Part shown: positions 1-5,178 of the stretch, piece by piece
Layout: each line of letters opens with the position of its first letter
Position numbering within the stretch: position 1 is the stretch's first letter
DNA from: Burkholderiales bacterium
GTDB taxonomy: Bacteria; Pseudomonadota; Gammaproteobacteria; Burkholderiales; Burkholderiaceae_E
Direction: 5' to 3'
Length of the DNA stretch: 7,646 nucleotides
Assembly: GCA_027489195.1 (NCBI GenBank)
Contig: JAIYAG010000370.1
Span: 1 to 7,646 of the forward strand
Made by a program: the position numbers and the translations under genes
Notes under the pieces: generated by a model
Databases searched by the model: none
Told to the model about the DNA's origin: nothing
The model's input: the letters and a program-made list of their open reading frames with translations, nothing else

Positions 1-3
1 CCG

Positions 4-75
4 CGATCCGGGCGGATCGGACGCTCCGGGCGGATCGGGCGCTCCGGGCGCTCCGGGCGCTCCGGGCGGATCAGC
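4..75. repeat. 9-bp tandem repeat array, eight imperfect units
   Basis: Eight consecutive 9-bp units run through this stretch. Four are exact copies of cgctccggg (22-30, 40-48, 49-57, 58-66). The others are cggatc-type or diverged units: cgatccggg, cggatcgga, cggatcggg, and a last unit cggatcagc. The array reaches the window edge, so its full length is unknown. It lies just past the 3' end of the lipoprotein gene, and the stop codon of that gene (71-73) falls inside the last unit. On the plus strand one frame reads Gly-Ala-Pro repeats and one minus frame reads Pro-Gly-Ala. It could therefore be the end of a collagen-like coding repeat of a neighbouring gene outside the window, or simply an intergenic repeat. 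The window cannot decide this. Confidence 0.8.
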
Positions 76-781
76 GCGGCGTGGGGGTGGGCGCAGGCGC
101 GGGCGCCTGGGCGACCTGCGGCTCGCCGACGAAGATCTCGACGCGCCGGTTGCGCGCCCGCCCCGTCTCGGTCGCGTTGTCGGCCACCGGCTCGCGCGAA
201 CCTCGCCCGTCGACCGCGATGCGCTGCGGCGCGACGCCTCGGTCGCCGAGATAGCTGCGCACGCTCGTGGCACGGCTCACCGACAGCGGATCGTTGATCG
301 CGTCGCTGCCGGTGCGGTCGGTGTGACCGATCACCCGGACCGCGGTGCCCGGATGCTCGGCCAGCGTCTGCGCGAAGCGGTCGAGGACCGGCCGGAAGTT
401 CGGCTCGATGTCGGCGCGGCCGATCTGGAACGACACGTCGCTCGGCACCTCGATCTTGAGGAGGTTGTCAGGCGTCTGCGTGACCGCCACCCCGGTGCCC
501 TGGGTGGCCTGCTGCATCGCCCGCTTCTGCTCCTCCATCTTCTTCGACCAGAGGTAGCCGCCACCGCCGCCGGCGGCCGCGCCGACCGCGGCGCCCGTCC
601 AGGCGCCCCGCGGGCCGTGGACCATGCTTCCGATGACCGCGCCGCCCAGGGCGCCCATGGCGGCCCCGGCCGCGGTGGTCTGCTGCGTCTCGTCCATCGA
701 CGCACAGCCGGCGCCGAGCGCCGCGAGCAGCAGTGCCGCGACGAGACGCGGCCGGACCTGGATACGGAGTGAAGACGTCAC
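71..781 (-). CDS. YiaD-like outer-membrane lipoprotein with glycine zipper and OmpA-family peptidoglycan-binding domain
   Basis: This 236-residue protein begins with a lipoprotein signal peptide: basic residues, a hydrophobic stretch at 13-22, and lipobox LGAGC with the lipidated Cys at 26. The residue after the Cys is Ala, not Asp, which fits Lol-dependent sorting to the outer membrane. Residues 38-75 are a Gly/Ala-rich glycine-zipper segment ending in a run of glycines. A short charged, helix-like stretch (80-92) follows, then an OmpA C-terminal domain (about 108-218). In that domain HTD (153-155) and LSVSRA (Arg170) keep the 15-residue Asp-to-Arg spacing of the diaminopimelate-binding pair known from OmpA-like domains, and NRRVEI closes it (211-216). 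The tail (219-236) is Pro/Ala rich. The architecture matches E. coli YiaD, so the likely role is a non-covalent link between outer membrane and peptidoglycan. The start is GTG, chosen because it precedes the signal peptide and has an AGGAG six bases upstream. The physiological role is not known. Confidence 0.9.
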   Translation of the reverse strand: MTSSLRIQVRPRLVAALLLAALGAGCASMDETQQTTAAGAAMGALGGAVIGSMVHGPRGAWTGAAVGAAAGGGGGYLWSKKMEEQKRAMQQATQGTGVAVTQTPDNLLKIEVPSDVSFQIGRADIEPNFRPVLDRFAQTLAEHPGTAVRVIGHTDRTGSDAINDPLSVSRATSVRSYLGDRGVAPQRIAVDGRGSREPVADNATETGRARNRRVEIFVGEPQVAQAPAPAPTPTPR

Positions 782-896
782 GAGGCGCTCCTGCGATCGG
801 GCGGCACGGGGCGACCGGAGGCGACGCCTCGGGCGACGACCGGACTCATCCGACGGTTGGGGGGAGAACCGGGATCGGGGCGGAGAGGACCGCTAC
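782..896. other. Intergenic gap between tRNA-Cys and the lipoprotein gene; no promoter or terminator found
   Basis: These 115 bases hold the ribosome-binding site at 788-792 and a 5-bp inverted repeat (gaggc 818-822 with gcctc 826-830) with no T-tract. On the minus strand I see neither a TATAAT-like -10 element nor an intrinsic terminator. There is a pyrimidine-rich stretch just after the tRNA 3' end. No third tRNA is present, although E. coli has a tRNA-Leu gene (leuZ) after cysT. Confidence 0.5.
788..792 (-). promoter_or_regulatory. Shine-Dalgarno site of the lipoprotein gene
   Basis: On the minus strand AGGAG lies six bases before the GTG start at 781. It is the clearest ribosome-binding site in the window, and it decides the start in favour of GTG just before the signal peptide. 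Confidence 0.7.
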
Positions 897-970
897 TGGA
901 GGCGCGAGCCGGAATCGAACCGACGTACACGGCTTTGCAGGCCGCTGCATAACCACTCTGCCATCGCGCC
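897..970 (-). tRNA. tRNA-Cys (anticodon GCA)
   Basis: The reverse complement folds as a complete 74-nt tRNA. The acceptor stem GGCGCGA pairs with TCGCGCC, followed by discriminator T and an encoded CCA. The anticodon stem GCGGC/GCCGT encloses the loop CTGCAAA with anticodon GCA. The T arm has the TTCGATT loop with a five-pair stem that includes one T-G pair. It closely resembles E. coli cysT and keeps that gene's position after pgsA and tRNA-Gly. The gap to tRNA-Gly is 83 bases and carries a terminator-like hairpin. I see no good promoter directly in front of this gene, so expression probably depends on read-through from the tRNA-Gly promoter. Confidence 0.97.
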
Positions 971-1012
971 GTACCCGGAGGCGCCGCAGGCGGCCCGCCG
1001 AGCTGAACCCTG

Positions 1013-1044
1013 AAATGAAAAGGGAAGCTGCTTGGAGCTTCCCT
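1013..1044 (-). terminator. Terminator-like hairpin between tRNA-Gly and tRNA-Cys
   Basis: On the minus strand AGGGAAGCT pairs perfectly over 9 bp with AGCTTCCCT (1036-1044 with 1021-1029) around the 6-base loop CCAAGC. Next come TTT, then CATTTC (T-rich from 1021 down to 1013). This is the geometry of an intrinsic terminator, starting 9 bases after the encoded CCA of tRNA-Gly. It would limit or tune transcription into tRNA-Cys. A role as a processing signal is an alternative. Confidence 0.7.
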
Positions 1045-1053
1045 CGCGAAACG

Positions 1054-1129
1054 TGGAGCGGGAGACGAGTCTCGAACTCGCGACCTCAACCTTGGCAAGG
1101 TTGCGCTCTACCAACTGAGCTACTCCCGC
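1054..1129 (-). tRNA. tRNA-Gly (anticodon GCC)
   Basis: The reverse complement is a canonical 76-nt tRNA. The acceptor stem GCGGGAG pairs with CTCCCGC, followed by discriminator T and an encoded CCA. The D arm contains AGCTCAGTTGGTAGAGC. The anticodon loop reads TTGCCAA with anticodon GCC, on the stem AACCT/AGGTT. The T loop is TTCGAGA. The gene corresponds in sequence and position to E. coli glyW, downstream of pgsA. It has its own promoter (1156-1183) and is followed by a terminator-like hairpin. Confidence 0.98.
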
Positions 1130-1132
1130 AAT

Positions 1133-1148
1133 CTGTCGTTCCCGACAG
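1133..1148 (-). other. Hairpin with GNRA tetraloop in the tRNA-Gly 5' leader
   Basis: On the minus strand CTGTCG, loop GGAA, CGACAG form a perfect 6-bp stem capped by a GNRA-type tetraloop. It ends three bases before the first base of tRNA-Gly. Given the promoter position, the primary transcript should start at about 1148-1150, so the hairpin would lie at the very 5' end of the RNA. The structure is visible; any role in protecting the 5' end or in RNase P recognition is inference. Confidence 0.6.
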
Positions 1149-1155
1149 AAGGAAG

Positions 1156-1183
1156 AGCATAGCAGGTTTTCGCGTTCTGTCAA
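1156..1183 (-). promoter_or_regulatory. Sigma70-type promoter of the tRNA genes
   Basis: On the minus strand a perfect -35 box TTGACA (1178-1183) is followed by a 16-bp spacer and the -10 box TATGCT (1156-1161). TGC directly before the -10 makes an extended -10 (TGn) element. This is by far the best promoter match in the window. It sits in the pgsA to tRNA-Gly gap, facing the tRNAs, and predicts a leader of about 20 nt. Confidence 0.85.
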
Positions 1184-1205
1184 AACGGCCGCGCTGTGCG
1201 GGAGG

Positions 1206-1234
1206 CCGGAACGCGCCACCCCGGTGCGCTCCGG
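1206..1234 (-). terminator. Hairpin after pgsA, possible terminator or 3'-end structure
   Basis: On the minus strand CCGGA plus GCGC pair with GCGC plus TCCGG, with a 2-base bulge and a 9-base loop. The hairpin begins 10 bases past the pgsA stop codon. There is no T-run directly after it; the nearest TTTT is part of the -35 region at about 1180-1186. It may stabilise the mRNA 3' end or give factor-assisted termination. Classical intrinsic termination is not supported. Confidence 0.4.
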
Positions 1235-1244
1235 CGGCCGGCGC

Positions 1245-1817
1245 TCAGGACGAATCGCGAAGGTGCGGCCAAGCCTGGCGCAGGTAGTAGAACATCGACC
1301 ACAGGGTCAGCAGCGCGGCGACGTAGATCAGCCAGGTGCCGATCTCGTGGATCGGCACGACGCCGAACAGCGGCTGGTCGTACAGCAGCATCGGGATGGC
1401 CACCAGCTGCGCGACCGTCTTGAGCTTGCCGATCGAGTGCACGGCGACGCTGGTGCGCGCGCCCATGCCGGCCATCCACTCGCGCAGCGCCGAGATCGCG
1501 ATCTCGCGCCCGATGATCACGACCGAGACGAGCGCGTCGACCCGGTTCAGGTCGAGCAGCAGGACCAGCGCGGCGCAGACGAGGAGCTTGTCGGCGACCG
1601 GATCGAGGAAGGCACCGAAGGCCGAGGTCTGCCCGAGCCGACGCGCGAGCCAGCCGTCGAACCAGTCGGTGACGGCCGCGGCGACGAAGATCGACGTGCC
1701 GACCAGGTTGCGGGTGTTCATCGACGCGTCGTCGCCCGGCAGCAGGTAGACCGCGACCAGCAGGGGGATCGCGAGCATCCGCAGCCAGGTCAGCGCGTTC
1801 GGCAGGTTCCAACGCAT
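1245..1817 (-). CDS. pgsA: CDP-diacylglycerol--glycerol-3-phosphate 3-phosphatidyltransferase
   Basis: PgsA transfers a phosphatidyl group from CDP-diacylglycerol to glycerol 3-phosphate, the committed step to phosphatidylglycerol and cardiolipin, in the inner membrane. The 190-residue protein carries the full CDP-alcohol phosphatidyltransferase signature D-G-x2-A-R-x8-G-x3-D-x3-D: Asp54, Gly55, Ala58, Arg59, Gly68, Asp72 and Asp76. Hydrophobic segments near 10-28, 36-50, 78-100, 126-137 and 158-176 fit an integral membrane enzyme. The N-terminus MRWNLPNALTWLRM and the length are typical of PgsA. The ATG start overlaps the uvrC stop by one base (TGATG), and no Shine-Dalgarno is visible, so translation is probably coupled to uvrC. 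The same uvrC-pgsA-tRNA order occurs in E. coli. The reading frame stays open upstream through antisense uvrC sequence, but that extension is spurious. Confidence 0.96.
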   Translation of the reverse strand: MRWNLPNALTWLRMLAIPLLVAVYLLPGDDASMNTRNLVGTSIFVAAAVTDWFDGWLARRLGQTSAFGAFLDPVADKLLVCAALVLLLDLNRVDALVSVVIIGREIAISALREWMAGMGARTSVAVHSIGKLKTVAQLVAIPMLLYDQPLFGVVPIHEIGTWLIYVAALLTLWSMFYYLRQAWPHLRDSS

Positions 1818-3907
1818 CAGTGCAGGCGCTTGTAGATGTCTTCCGCCAACGCCCGCGAGATCCCCTCGACCGAGGCGAGATCGTCGACGCTGGCCGCCAT
1901 CATGCCACGCATGCCGCCGAACCTCGCGAGCAGGCGCTGGCGCTTGCGGGGACCGACGCCGTCGATCTCCTCGAGGCGCGAGGTGTTGCGCGTCTTCGCC
2001 CGGCGGGCGCGCATGCCGGTGATCGCGAACCGGTGCGCCTCGTCGCGGATCTGCGCGATGATCATCAGCGCCGGCGATTCCCGCCCGAGCGCCAGCGGCT
2101 CGCGGCCATCCGCGAAGACCAGGGTCTCGAGTCCGACCTTGCGGTCCTCGCCCTTGGCGACGCCGACCAGGATCGACGGATCGAGGCCCAGCGACTCGAA
2201 CACCTGCCGGGCGACTTCGACCTGCCCCTTGCCGCCATCGATCAGCACGATCTGCGGAATGCGCGACTCGATCGGGACCGGCGCGGCCTCGGCTTCGGCG
2301 GCGGCCTCGGCACCGGCTTCGGCGCCGACCTCGGCACCGGCTTCGGCGGCGGCCTGGGCGGCGACCTGAGCGGTACCGTCGGCGTCGGCGCCGAGGCGAG
2401 CCTCGATCGGCGGTGCGTCGACCGTGGGGACGGCCACCGCTTCGGGATCTTCGCCGGCGAGTTCCGCGGCGAGCCGGCCGTAGCGGCGCGTCAGCACCTG
2501 CCGCATCGCCGCGTAGTCGTCGCCCGCGATCACGCCCTCGATGTTGAAGCGCCGGTATTCGCCGCGCTGCATCGCGTGGTGCTGGTAGACGACGCACGAG
2601 GCCTGCGTGGCCTCGCCCATGGTGTGACTGATGTCGAAGCACTCCACGCGCAGCCCGTCGAGGTCGCCGTCGTCGAGGGCGAGGACGTCGGCCAGCGCAC
2701 GCGTGCGGCTCTGCTGCGAGCCCTCCTCGGCCAGCACCCGCGCGAGCGCCATCTTCGCGTTCAGCGTCGCCTGCTCGAGCCAGCGCCGGCGCGCACCGGT
2801 CGGCTGCCGCACCCAGGTGATCGGGTGGCCGGCGCTCGCCTGCAGCAGCGGCAGCGCATCCGGCGACGCGGGCTCGATCGCGCAGACGAGCACCGGTGGC
2901 ACGTCGCCGTCGGCATAGTGCTGCGACAGGAACGCATCGAGCACCTCGCCGGGCACCTGCTCGTCGATCGCGTCGACACGGGTGGGGAAATGCGCCCGGT
3001 CGCCGAGATGGCGCCCGCCACGCACCATCGCGAGGTTCACGCAGACACGCCCGCCGCCGGTCTCGACCGAGATGACGTCGGCATCGATGTCGGTGCCCGT
3101 CTCCATCGTCTGCTGGTGCAGCACCCGCGACAACGCCGTCATGCGATTGCGCAGCACCGCGGCCTCCTCGAAGCGCAGTTCGCCGGCCGCCGCGTGCATC
3201 CGCGCCTCGAAGTCGCGCAGCACCTCCTGCTGCCCGCCGCGCAGGAAGCGCACCGCGGCATCGACATCCGACCGGTAGCCGGCCTCGTCGATCTCGGCCA
3301 CGCAGGGCGCCGTGCAACGGCCGATCTGGTGCAGCAGGCAGGGGCGCGAGCGGTTGGCGAACACCGAGTCCTCGCAGGTCCGCAGGCGGAACACCTTCTG
3401 CAGGACCTGGATGCTCTCCTTGACCGCCCAGGCGCTCGGATAGGGGCCGAAGAACTGGCTGCGCCGATCGGTGCCGCCCCGGTAGTAGGCGATCCGGGGG
3501 AAGCGGTGCGCGGTGAACTTGAGATACGGGTAGGACTTGTCGTCGCGGAACAGGATGTTGTAGCGCGGCGCCTGGGTCTTGATGAGGTTGTTCTCGAGCA
3601 GCAGCGCCTCGGCCTCGGACCCGGTCACCGTGGTCTCGATGCGCGCGATCCGCGCCACCATGTGGGCGATCCGAGGGCTGGGCTGCGTCTTCTGGAAGTA
3701 CGACGCCACCCGCTTCTTCAGGTCGCGGGCCTTGCCGACGTACAGCAGCATGTCGTCGGCGGCGAGCATCCGGTAGACGCCCGGGCGGTTCGGCAGCGCG
3801 GCGAGATACGCCTTCACGTCGAACTCGGGCACGCCGTCGGGCACGCCGCCGGTCGAGGCGGCGGGGTCGTCGCCGGGGGCGTTCGGATCGGTGTCGGAGG
3901 TCTGCAC
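1817..3907 (-). CDS. uvrC: UvrABC system protein C (excinuclease subunit)
   Basis: UvrC makes both incisions around bulky DNA lesions in nucleotide-excision repair. The N-terminal GIY-YIG nuclease (about 37-120) shows PGVY, YVGKA and the expected catalytic Tyr56, Arg66 and Glu105, with Asn117. Cysteines 178, 190, 198 and 202 keep the 12-8-4 spacing of the reported E. coli [4Fe-4S] ligands. The UVR domain that binds UvrB lies at about 226-260. The RNase H-like nuclease has Asp425 (DISHTMGE), Asp464 (GDDYAAM), Asp557 (LIDGGKGQ) and His625. Tandem helix-hairpin-helix motifs (644-696) end the protein. It has 696 residues against 610 in E. coli. Most of the excess is a low-complexity insert at about 483-547 inside the RNase H fold plus an N-terminal extension of about 27 residues. 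The start taken is GTG, the first possible after an in-frame TAG at 3917-3919. It lacks a clear Shine-Dalgarno, and the in-frame GTG codons at residues 22, 26 and 31 are alternatives. Confidence 0.97.
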   Translation of the reverse strand: MQTSDTDPNAPGDDPAASTGGVPDGVPEFDVKAYLAALPNRPGVYRMLAADDMLLYVGKARDLKKRVASYFQKTQPSPRIAHMVARIARIETTVTGSEAEALLLENNLIKTQAPRYNILFRDDKSYPYLKFTAHRFPRIAYYRGGTDRRSQFFGPYPSAWAVKESIQVLQKVFRLRTCEDSVFANRSRPCLLHQIGRCTAPCVAEIDEAGYRSDVDAAVRFLRGGQQEVLRDFEARMHAAAGELRFEEAAVLRNRMTALSRVLHQQTMETGTDIDADVISVETGGGRVCVNLAMVRGGRHLGDRAHFPTRVDAIDEQVPGEVLDAFLSQHYADGDVPPVLVCAIEPASPDALPLLQASAGHPITWVRQPTGARRRWLEQATLNAKMALARVLAEEGSQQSRTRALADVLALDDGDLDGLRVECFDISHTMGEATQASCVVYQHHAMQRGEYRRFNIEGVIAGDDYAAMRQVLTRRYGRLAAELAGEDPEAVAVPTVDAPPIEARLGADADGTAQVAAQAAAEAGAEVGAEAGAEAAAEAEAAPVPIESRIPQIVLIDGGKGQVEVARQVFESLGLDPSILVGVAKGEDRKVGLETLVFADGREPLALGRESPALMIIAQIRDEAHRFAITGMRARRAKTRNTSRLEEIDGVGPRKRQRLLARFGGMRGMMAASVDDLASVEGISRALAEDIYKRLH
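2282..2362 (-). repeat. Imperfect direct repeats encoding an Ala/Glu/Gly stretch in uvrC
   Basis: The DNA for UvrC residues 516-542 is built of near-repeats of ggc-t/c-tcggc units. The clearest copy pair is a 20-base exact repeat at 2305-2324 and 2329-2348, offset by 24 bp (eight codons). It encodes AEAGAE-type repeats in the protein. The 24-bp period keeps the reading frame, so gain or loss of a unit would change the length of the linker without breaking UvrC. Confidence 0.75.
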
Positions 3908-3949
3908 GCCGAAATTCTAGCCCCTGGGGGCCTGGGCGCCCTGCCGCGC

Positions 3950-4387
3950 TCAGCCGCCGGAAGGTCGCTCGGCGGGCCCGGCGGGCTCGATGCGTTCGAC
4001 GACGACGAAGGCGAGCGCGCTGTCGACCTCGTCGGAGATCGAGACGTGGGCGACCAGACCGCGCTCGCGCAGCCACGGCTCGAGCGCCTTGCGGGGCACT
4101 GCCACGGGCTTGCCCCGCGCGTCGTTGAGCACCTGCAGCGACAGCAGCGTCATCGGTCCGCGCAGGCCCAGCCCGATGGCCTTGGAGAACGCCTCCTTGG
4201 CCGCGAAGCGCTTGGCGAGATAGCGCGCGGCACGCTCGGGTCCCGGCGTGCCGCGGCCGTGCCGACGGGTGTACTCGCGCAGCTCGTCGGGACCGAGCAC
4301 GCGACGCGGGAACCGCTCGCCCCAGCGCTCGATCAGCGTGCGGATGCGCGCGATCAGGACGATGTCGGTGCCGATCCCGTAGATCAC
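3950..4387 (-). CDS. acpS: Holo-[acyl-carrier-protein] synthase
   Basis: AcpS moves the 4'-phosphopantetheine group of coenzyme A to a serine of acyl carrier protein, which activates it for fatty-acid synthesis. The 145-residue protein has the N-terminal GTDIV motif with Mg2+-binding Asp8, and the second signature KRFAAKEAFSKA with Glu65, equivalent to E. coli Asp9 and Glu58. The conserved His114 lies in AHVSISDE. It is about 19 residues longer than the E. coli protein, through a basic loop near 41-52 and a Pro/Gly/Ala tail of about 13 residues. The start is GTG at 4385-4387, chosen because IYGIGTDIV follows directly. GGAG lies 9 bases upstream. The gene follows pdxJ by 16 bases, the same pair as in E. 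coli, and precedes uvrC by 42 bases. Confidence 0.95.
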   Translation of the reverse strand: MIYGIGTDIVLIARIRTLIERWGERFPRRVLGPDELREYTRRHGRGTPGPERAARYLAKRFAAKEAFSKAIGLGLRGPMTLLSLQVLNDARGKPVAVPRKALEPWLRERGLVAHVSISDEVDSALAFVVVERIEPAGPAERPSGG

Positions 4388-4403
4388 CCGCAGGAGCTCC
4401 GCG

Positions 4404-5168
4404 TCAGCCCGGGCGCAGGCCCGGCGCGGCGCCTTCGCGGATCAGGCGCTTCATCTCCCGGACCGCCTCCCGCATGCCGACGAACATGGCGCGCGAGACG
4501 ATCGCGTGGCCGATGTGCAGTTCGCGGATGCCGGGCAGCGCGGCCACCGGCTCCACGTTGACGTAGTTCAGCGCGTGGCCGGCGTTGAAGCGCATGCCTG
4601 CCGCCCGGATGGCGGCCCCCGCCCGCGCGATGCGATCGAGCTCGGCGAGCACCGGGGCGCTCTCGGCATCGCGACCGCGCGAGAAGAACGCCTCGGCATA
4701 GGGGCCGGTGTGGATCTCGCAGACCTTCGCGCCGATCGCCGCGGCCGCATCGACCTGGCGCGGCTCGGCATCGATGAACACGCTCACGACGATGCCCGCG
4801 TCCGCCAGCCGTGCCACCACCTCGGTCAGGCGGGCCCGCTGGCCGGCGACGTCCAGCCCGCCCTCGGTGGTGATCTCGTGGCGCCCCTCGGGGACCAGCA
4901 TGGCCATCTCGGGCTTGAGCCCGCAGGCGATGCCGACCATCTCGTCGGTGGCCGCCATCTCGAGGTTGAGCTTGATGTGCGTGAGCTCGCGCAGCCGGCG
5001 CACGTCCTCGTCCTGGATGTGGCGGCGGTCCTCGCGCAGGTGCACGGTGATCCCGTCGGCGCCGCCCAGGTGGGCTTCCACCGCGGCCCAGACCGGGTCG
5101 GGCTCGTAGGTGCGACGCGCCTGGCGGACGGTCGCGACATGGTCGATGTTGACGCCGAGTTCGATCAT
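4404..5168 (-). CDS. pdxJ: Pyridoxine 5'-phosphate synthase
   Basis: PdxJ condenses 1-deoxy-D-xylulose 5-phosphate with 3-amino-2-oxopropyl phosphate to give pyridoxine 5'-phosphate, the last ring-forming step of the DXP-dependent vitamin B6 pathway. The 254-residue TIM-barrel protein has its family motifs in order: GVNIDHVATVR (5-15), TVHLREDRRHI with His43 and Arg45 (41-51), NLEMA with Glu70 (68-72), TTEGGLDVAGQ (100-110), EIHTGPYA (151-158), NAGHALNY with His198 (195-202), and the C-terminal IGHAI (219-223). His43, Glu70 and His198 correspond to the catalytic residues of the E. coli enzyme. The ATG start follows the recO stop by 10 bases. There is no Shine-Dalgarno; the spacer instead contains CCTCC, so initiation is probably coupled to recO translation. 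The open frame continues upstream through recO, but only the part from this ATG is PdxJ. Confidence 0.97.
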   Translation of the reverse strand: MIELGVNIDHVATVRQARRTYEPDPVWAAVEAHLGGADGITVHLREDRRHIQDEDVRRLRELTHIKLNLEMAATDEMVGIACGLKPEMAMLVPEGRHEITTEGGLDVAGQRARLTEVVARLADAGIVVSVFIDAEPRQVDAAAAIGAKVCEIHTGPYAEAFFSRGRDAESAPVLAELDRIARAGAAIRAAGMRFNAGHALNYVNVEPVAALPGIRELHIGHAIVSRAMFVGMREAVREMKRLIREGAAPGLRPG

Positions 5169-5178
5169 CGTCGGAGGT

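Noticed and set aside
816..832. Inverted repeat gaggc/gcctc after tRNA-Cys, considered as a terminator
   Set aside because: It has a 5-bp stem with a 3-base loop and no T-tract, 67 or more bases beyond the tRNA. It is likely chance in GC-rich sequence.
897..1129. tRNA genes as an attachment site for an integrated element
   Set aside because: I found no integrase gene, no direct repeat of a tRNA 3' end and no composition change in the window.
3920..3931. Small inverted repeat GCCC-CTGG-GGGC in the acpS to uvrC gap, considered as a terminator
   Set aside because: The stem is only 4 bp and is followed by TAGAATTTC instead of a T-run, so it is too weak to call. The 42-base gap favours co-transcription.
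1818..4076. Upstream extension of the pgsA reading frame to a total of 943 codons
   Set aside because: The added part lies in another frame inside uvrC and is Arg/Ala-rich without domains. PgsA homology and normal length begin at the ATG at 1817.
1820..4561. A 913-codon open frame on the plus strand opposite uvrC, acpS and part of pdxJ
   Set aside because: Its product is Arg/Gly/Ala/Asp/His-rich with no recognisable domain. The minus strand has complete, motif-rich UvrC and AcpS across the same bases. Long antisense frames are expected in sequence of this GC content.
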